A stretch of 64,000 bases of DNA from GCA-2683825 sp965662355 (GTDB lineage Bacteria > Planctomycetota > UBA1135 > GCA-002686595): contig CBFIHP010000018.1 of NCBI GenBank assembly GCA_965662355.1, forward strand, positions 1 to 64,000, given 5' to 3'. The number at the start of each line of letters is the position of its first letter. Position 1 is the stretch's first letter. The position numbers and the translations under genes were made by a program. Of the stretch, positions 63,478 to 64,000 are shown one piece after another. Under the pieces are notes generated by a model. The model saw nothing but the letters and a program-made list of their open reading frames with translations. It searched no databases and was not told the DNA's origin.

Positions 63478-64000
63478 TCAACTGAGGTAGTGCGACAGCA
63501 CATTCGACGCACGCCGCGCAATCCACGACGGAAGCTTCGTCCACGTCTTCCTCAGGAACGCTGTTCGCGAATTCGATGGCGTGAACGTGGGCAGGTTCTT
63601 GCGCTTCACGAGGAAGTAGCGGTAGTTCAACGACTGCGCCGTGAACCCCTGATGCTCCTTGAACCGAAACGCCCCTGAACCCTGGCGACTGCGGCAGAAA
63701 TCAAACTTCTTGAAGCCATGCTCGACGCCCCATTCCTGGAGCGCCATGTACATGTAGTTGCTGGCCGAGAACTCACGATCGGCCCCCGGCTGGGTGCCAG
63801 CGTAGTACGCAATCAGAGTGTCCTCGAAAGCGAAGGACATCACCGCGGCGATCGGCGTGCCGCGGCGTCGTACGAGGTGCACGAAAATGTGCTCCTCGTC
63901 GAACTCCTCGAGAATCGCGCGGAAGTGGGCGTGCGGTAGTGCGGGTGATCCCAGGGCTTGCTTGTTTTGAAAGAACAGCCGCACGAGGTCATCCACGTAC
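63478..64000 (-). CDS. FemAB/GNAT-like acyltransferase, 5' end cut by the window
   Basis: The C-terminal 170 residues of a larger protein run off the window edge; the start is beyond 64000. Features: IFVHLVRRRGTPIAAVMSF, TLIAYYAGTQPGADREFSAS, YMYMALQEWGVEHGFKKFDF, GSGAFRFKEHQGF. This pattern belongs to the FemAB/GNAT-like acyltransferases that attach amino acids or acyl groups to cell-wall or exopolysaccharide precursors. Whether it is a peptidoglycan-type or exosortase-associated (XrtA) member cannot be told from the part present. Confidence 0.75.
   Translation of the reverse strand, partial: YVDDLVRLFFQNKQALGSPALPHAHFRAILEEFDEEHIFVHLVRRRGTPIAAVMSFAFEDTLIAYYAGTQPGADREFSASNYMYMALQEWGVEHGFKKFDFCRSRQGSGAFRFKEHQGFTAQSLNYRYFLVKRKNLPTFTPSNSRTAFLRKTWTKLPSWIARRASNVLSHYLS

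Noticed and set aside
1..64000. tRNA, rRNA, transposase, integrase or phage genes
   Set aside because: None was recognised by reading; a tRNAscan-type search would be needed to exclude a small tRNA in the gaps, which are mostly too short.

Overview
The window is a GC-rich, gene-dense bacterial chromosome segment with about 52 protein genes, the first and last cut by the window edges. I found no tRNA, rRNA, insertion sequence, prophage or CRISPR array. The gene content points to a Gram-negative-type bacterium: LPS genes (lpxH, gmhB), a TolC-like outer-membrane protein, lipoproteins, a sigma-54 factor with an NtrC-type activator, and the non-mevalonate isoprenoid enzyme Dxr. Several traits suggest Planctomycetota or a close PVC relative: a double-length tandem UvrA, HEAT-repeat surface or lipoproteins, a DUF1573 lipoprotein, an EF-P whose tip loop reads TPGN instead of PGK, and many genes without a clear Shine-Dalgarno. 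The lineage is an inference; no marker here fixes it.

Layout. 1-4.5 kb: two paralogous exported HEAT-repeat proteins in tandem, then a solitary DNA methyltransferase (4.5-5.5 kb). 5.4-11.4 kb, minus strand: an operon-like run NUDIX - purM - TPR protein - degenerate esterase - spermidine-synthase-like membrane protein - small TPR protein. 11.5-15.6 kb, plus: dxr - rseP - UbiA prenyltransferase. 15.6-17.5 kb: cca and a pilin-like protein. 17.5-34.8 kb, minus: a very compact run uvrA (double) - XPB helicase - helicase-associated protein - thiE - thiL - tsaE - ECF sigma - membrane anti-sigma candidate - TolC-like - HEAT lipoprotein. 34.9-42.4 kb, minus: inositol-phosphatase-like - dacB - M28 peptidase - MBL hydrolase - galE - aroA. 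42.5-45.5 kb, plus: purC - purE - mtnA - small protein. 45.5-47.8 kb: a CobW-type GTPase and glyA. 47.9-49.2 kb: DUF1573 lipoprotein and a gene fragment. 49.2-54.9 kb, minus: cmk - plsC - rpsA - hypothetical - tyrS. 55-58.6 kb, minus: FHA-like membrane protein, degenerate GGDEF protein, NtrC-type regulator, lpxH. 58.8-60.9 kb, plus: rpoN and efp. 60.9-64 kb: a GT39-like glycosyltransferase, a PEGA lipoprotein, gmhB and a FemAB-like protein cut by the window end.

Themes. Translational coupling is pervasive: at least ten gene pairs share an ATGA, GTGA or CTGA overlap, and another pair overlaps by one base. The most interesting group is the DNA-repair run, where the UvrA damage sensor, an XPB-type helicase and its helicase-associated partner are directly adjacent and likely cotranscribed. 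Other points worth checking are the Asn-tipped EF-P, a 23-bp palindrome holding the stop codons of two convergent genes, tandem hairpins behind rpsA, a seven-unit in-frame 18-bp repeat in rpsA, and several enzyme folds that have lost catalytic residues (esterase, GGDEF).
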